From an uncultured Treponema sp. (GTDB lineage: Bacteria; Spirochaetota; Spirochaetia; Treponematales; Treponemataceae), in contig CASGDA010000003.1 in the NCBI GenBank assembly GCA_949300145.1, forward strand, positions 1 to 64,000: a stretch of DNA of 64,000 bases. Reading direction: 5' to 3'. A program made the position numbers and the translations under genes. The notes under the pieces were generated by a model. It had not been told where the DNA came from, did no database searches, and saw nothing but the letters and a program-made list of their open reading frames with translations. Each line of letters starts with the position of its first letter. Position 1 is the first letter of the stretch. This document shows positions 62,774 to 64,000 of the stretch, one piece after another.

Positions 62774-63937
62774 ATGAAGCGGAGAACAAATATCACCGCA
62801 GGAAAAATTTCCCTGTCCATATTCTGGACGTTTTTTTCACTGTTTTTTCTCTACACTTTCACCTGTTGTACAGGCTGTGCGGAATCAAATAACAGGAAAA
62901 ACGGGGAAAATTCCGTTGCTGAGAATATTCTGAATGAAATCGCACTGAATTGGTTTTATTTTGACGGAACCGGCGCTTTGGTGAGGGCAGAAAATCCTTC
63001 CCTGATTCCCGCCGTGGAGTTCAAGCCGTGGACGGAGGCTGTCTCTGTTCTGGATGCCGGCTTTTCCGGACAGGAACCTGTTCTTCTCGTGAATAAAATG
63101 GGGCTGCTTTCCTCCTCCATGGTCGCAATGTCAGGTTCGAGCGTGGTGTTCCCCAACGCGGAAAAGCTTTCCTCCGGTACGGCTGCCTCCCTTGCAAGTG
63201 AAAACGGAAAAACCTACATCCGTTTTTACCGCAATTCCGTGTTCTCCAGGAATCCCCTCTCCCAGCCGGTTTCACTGTTCTTCTGCACGGATTCCGCGCC
63301 TTTTTTAATCGCCGGGGCTGTTTACGCTGATGATTTCGGCGCGAAGAAGAATTCCCAGTGTGTTTCATTGAATTACACGGGGAATCCCGCTGAGCCGTGG
63401 GCGGCCGCATTTAAAAGCTCCCTGGATAATGCCGGCGGGGTTCTGTTTGAATATCTGGCGTTTTCCTCCCTTCCGCTCTCTTCCGGATTTGAATCCAGAG
63501 TGGTTTCCGCGGGGGATTTCCAGACCCTGATTGAAAAGAATTCCAAGGCCCGGCTTCCTGAAGCTTTTTCCGGTTTTGTGTCCATGATTCCCGGGTCACA
63601 CGGGTTTTCCCTTAAAATCTCCGGGAAAGGTTTCCCGGCTTCCAGAACCTTTGTTTCCGGGGAAAACTCCCCCGTTCTCAACGGCTGCGGGTTTTTAACG
63701 GATAAAACGGCCGCCGCGCTGTTTTCCGACGGAACCCTTTATATCGCTCCGGCTGATAACGCGGACAACGCCTCCGGCATAAAATGCATACGGCTTCCTT
63801 CTTTGAACGGCGGATATATCTACACGTCTTTTATCATCTCCGGGGAGAAAATTCTGGCCGGATGGGAGGAACGGCGGTTTTATGAAACGGGCAGAAGCGG
63901 GATACTGGAGGTCACCCTGAATCCGGAGTACCTCTGA
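62774..63937 (+). CDS. putative lipoprotein, unknown function
   Basis: 387 residues from ATG 62774. A basic start (MKRRTN) and hydrophobic core (LSIFWTFFSLFFLYTFTC) precede several Cys (CCTGC), consistent with a permissive spirochaetal lipobox. The rest is beta-rich with no recognised motif (LVNKMGLLSSSMVAMSGSS; TLYIAPADNADNASG), resembling a propeller-like repeat. No SD is visible. Divergent from the PhnP-like gene. Confidence 0.65.
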   Translation: MKRRTNITAGKISLSIFWTFFSLFFLYTFTCCTGCAESNNRKNGENSVAENILNEIALNWFYFDGTGALVRAENPSLIPAVEFKPWTEAVSVLDAGFSGQEPVLLVNKMGLLSSSMVAMSGSSVVFPNAEKLSSGTAASLASENGKTYIRFYRNSVFSRNPLSQPVSLFFCTDSAPFLIAGAVYADDFGAKKNSQCVSLNYTGNPAEPWAAAFKSSLDNAGGVLFEYLAFSSLPLSSGFESRVVSAGDFQTLIEKNSKARLPEAFSGFVSMIPGSHGFSLKISGKGFPASRTFVSGENSPVLNGCGFLTDKTAAALFSDGTLYIAPADNADNASGIKCIRLPSLNGGYIYTSFIISGEKILAGWEERRFYETGRSGILEVTLNPEYL

Positions 63938-63949
63938 GCCGTAAAACAA

Positions 63950-63980
63950 CAGGGCGGTTCCATAAAAATGAACCGCCCTG
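63950..63980 (+). terminator. hairpin after the lipoprotein gene
   Basis: A perfect 11-bp stem CAGGGCGGTTC/GAACCGCCCTG with a 9-nt loop, 13 bp after the stop. It lacks a T-run downstream, so its function as a terminator is not certain. Confidence 0.5.
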
Positions 63981-64000
63981 GTTGATGCAGGTTTTCCCCG

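Overview
The window looks like a chromosome segment of a Treponema-like spirochaete. Supporting content: grpE-dnaK-dnaJ next to a SpoIIE phosphatase/STAS/kinase partner-switching set, a thiBPQ-type thiamine ABC operon under a TPP riboswitch, a cyclase/FecR/outer-membrane trio, FecR- and lipoprotein-type envelope genes, a four-cysteine L28 and a CZB chemoreceptor. The organism is inferred from gene content only; no search was run. Core genes are of intermediate GC and carry Shine-Dalgarno (SD) sites in operons, but many operon-first genes have a -10 box only 6-7 nt from the start codon.

Layout. 1-7333: the end of an outer-membrane protein, cstA with a small coupled partner gene, a GH13 amylase-type enzyme, tRNA-Gly(CCC), and an Lrp regulator coupled to an aminotransferase. 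7334-20309: an accessory island, partly AT-rich, with many broken genes. It holds a macrodomain remnant, an operon under a promoter flanked by two palindromes, an orphan HsdS, KtrB-KtrA potassium uptake, an HU/DUF4469-type protein, an XRE-ImmA pair, a type III restriction-modification system with a frameshifted mod, fragments of a KAP NTPase and a flavin reductase, and a single type I-C-like CRISPR repeat. 20310-27838: a conserved unknown gene, tRNA-Ala(GGC) and a TolC/MFP/RND efflux operon. 27967-38073: heat-shock chaperones, the partner-switching operon, a HAD phosphatase and a VanY-like lipoprotein. 38089-41417: a C_GCAxxG_C_C protein, trpS, pyrE and an unknown membrane protein. 41448-49865: riboswitch-controlled thiBPQ and a GldAFG-like ABC operon with a DUF4340 protein. 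49882-53171: a YfcE-like phosphodiesterase, a patatin, a CZB chemoreceptor whose 5' end contains a G10/C10 tract, and an ATPase remnant. 53378-63937: adenylate cyclase, FecR/Fn3-like protein, beta-barrel protein, deoC, a DUF2974 hydrolase, rpmB, a PhnP-like hydrolase and a lipoprotein.

The strongest leads are: (i) a recurring architecture TTGnnn-17-TATnnT-6/7-ATG without SD at about eight genes, pointing to leaderless mRNAs; (ii) a probable phase-variable cytosolic chemoreceptor; (iii) a promoter bracketed by two GGTTAT-N2-ATAACC palindromes 52 bp apart, driving an uncharacterised two-gene operon; (iv) decay of several defence genes in one island, including a lone CRISPR repeat.
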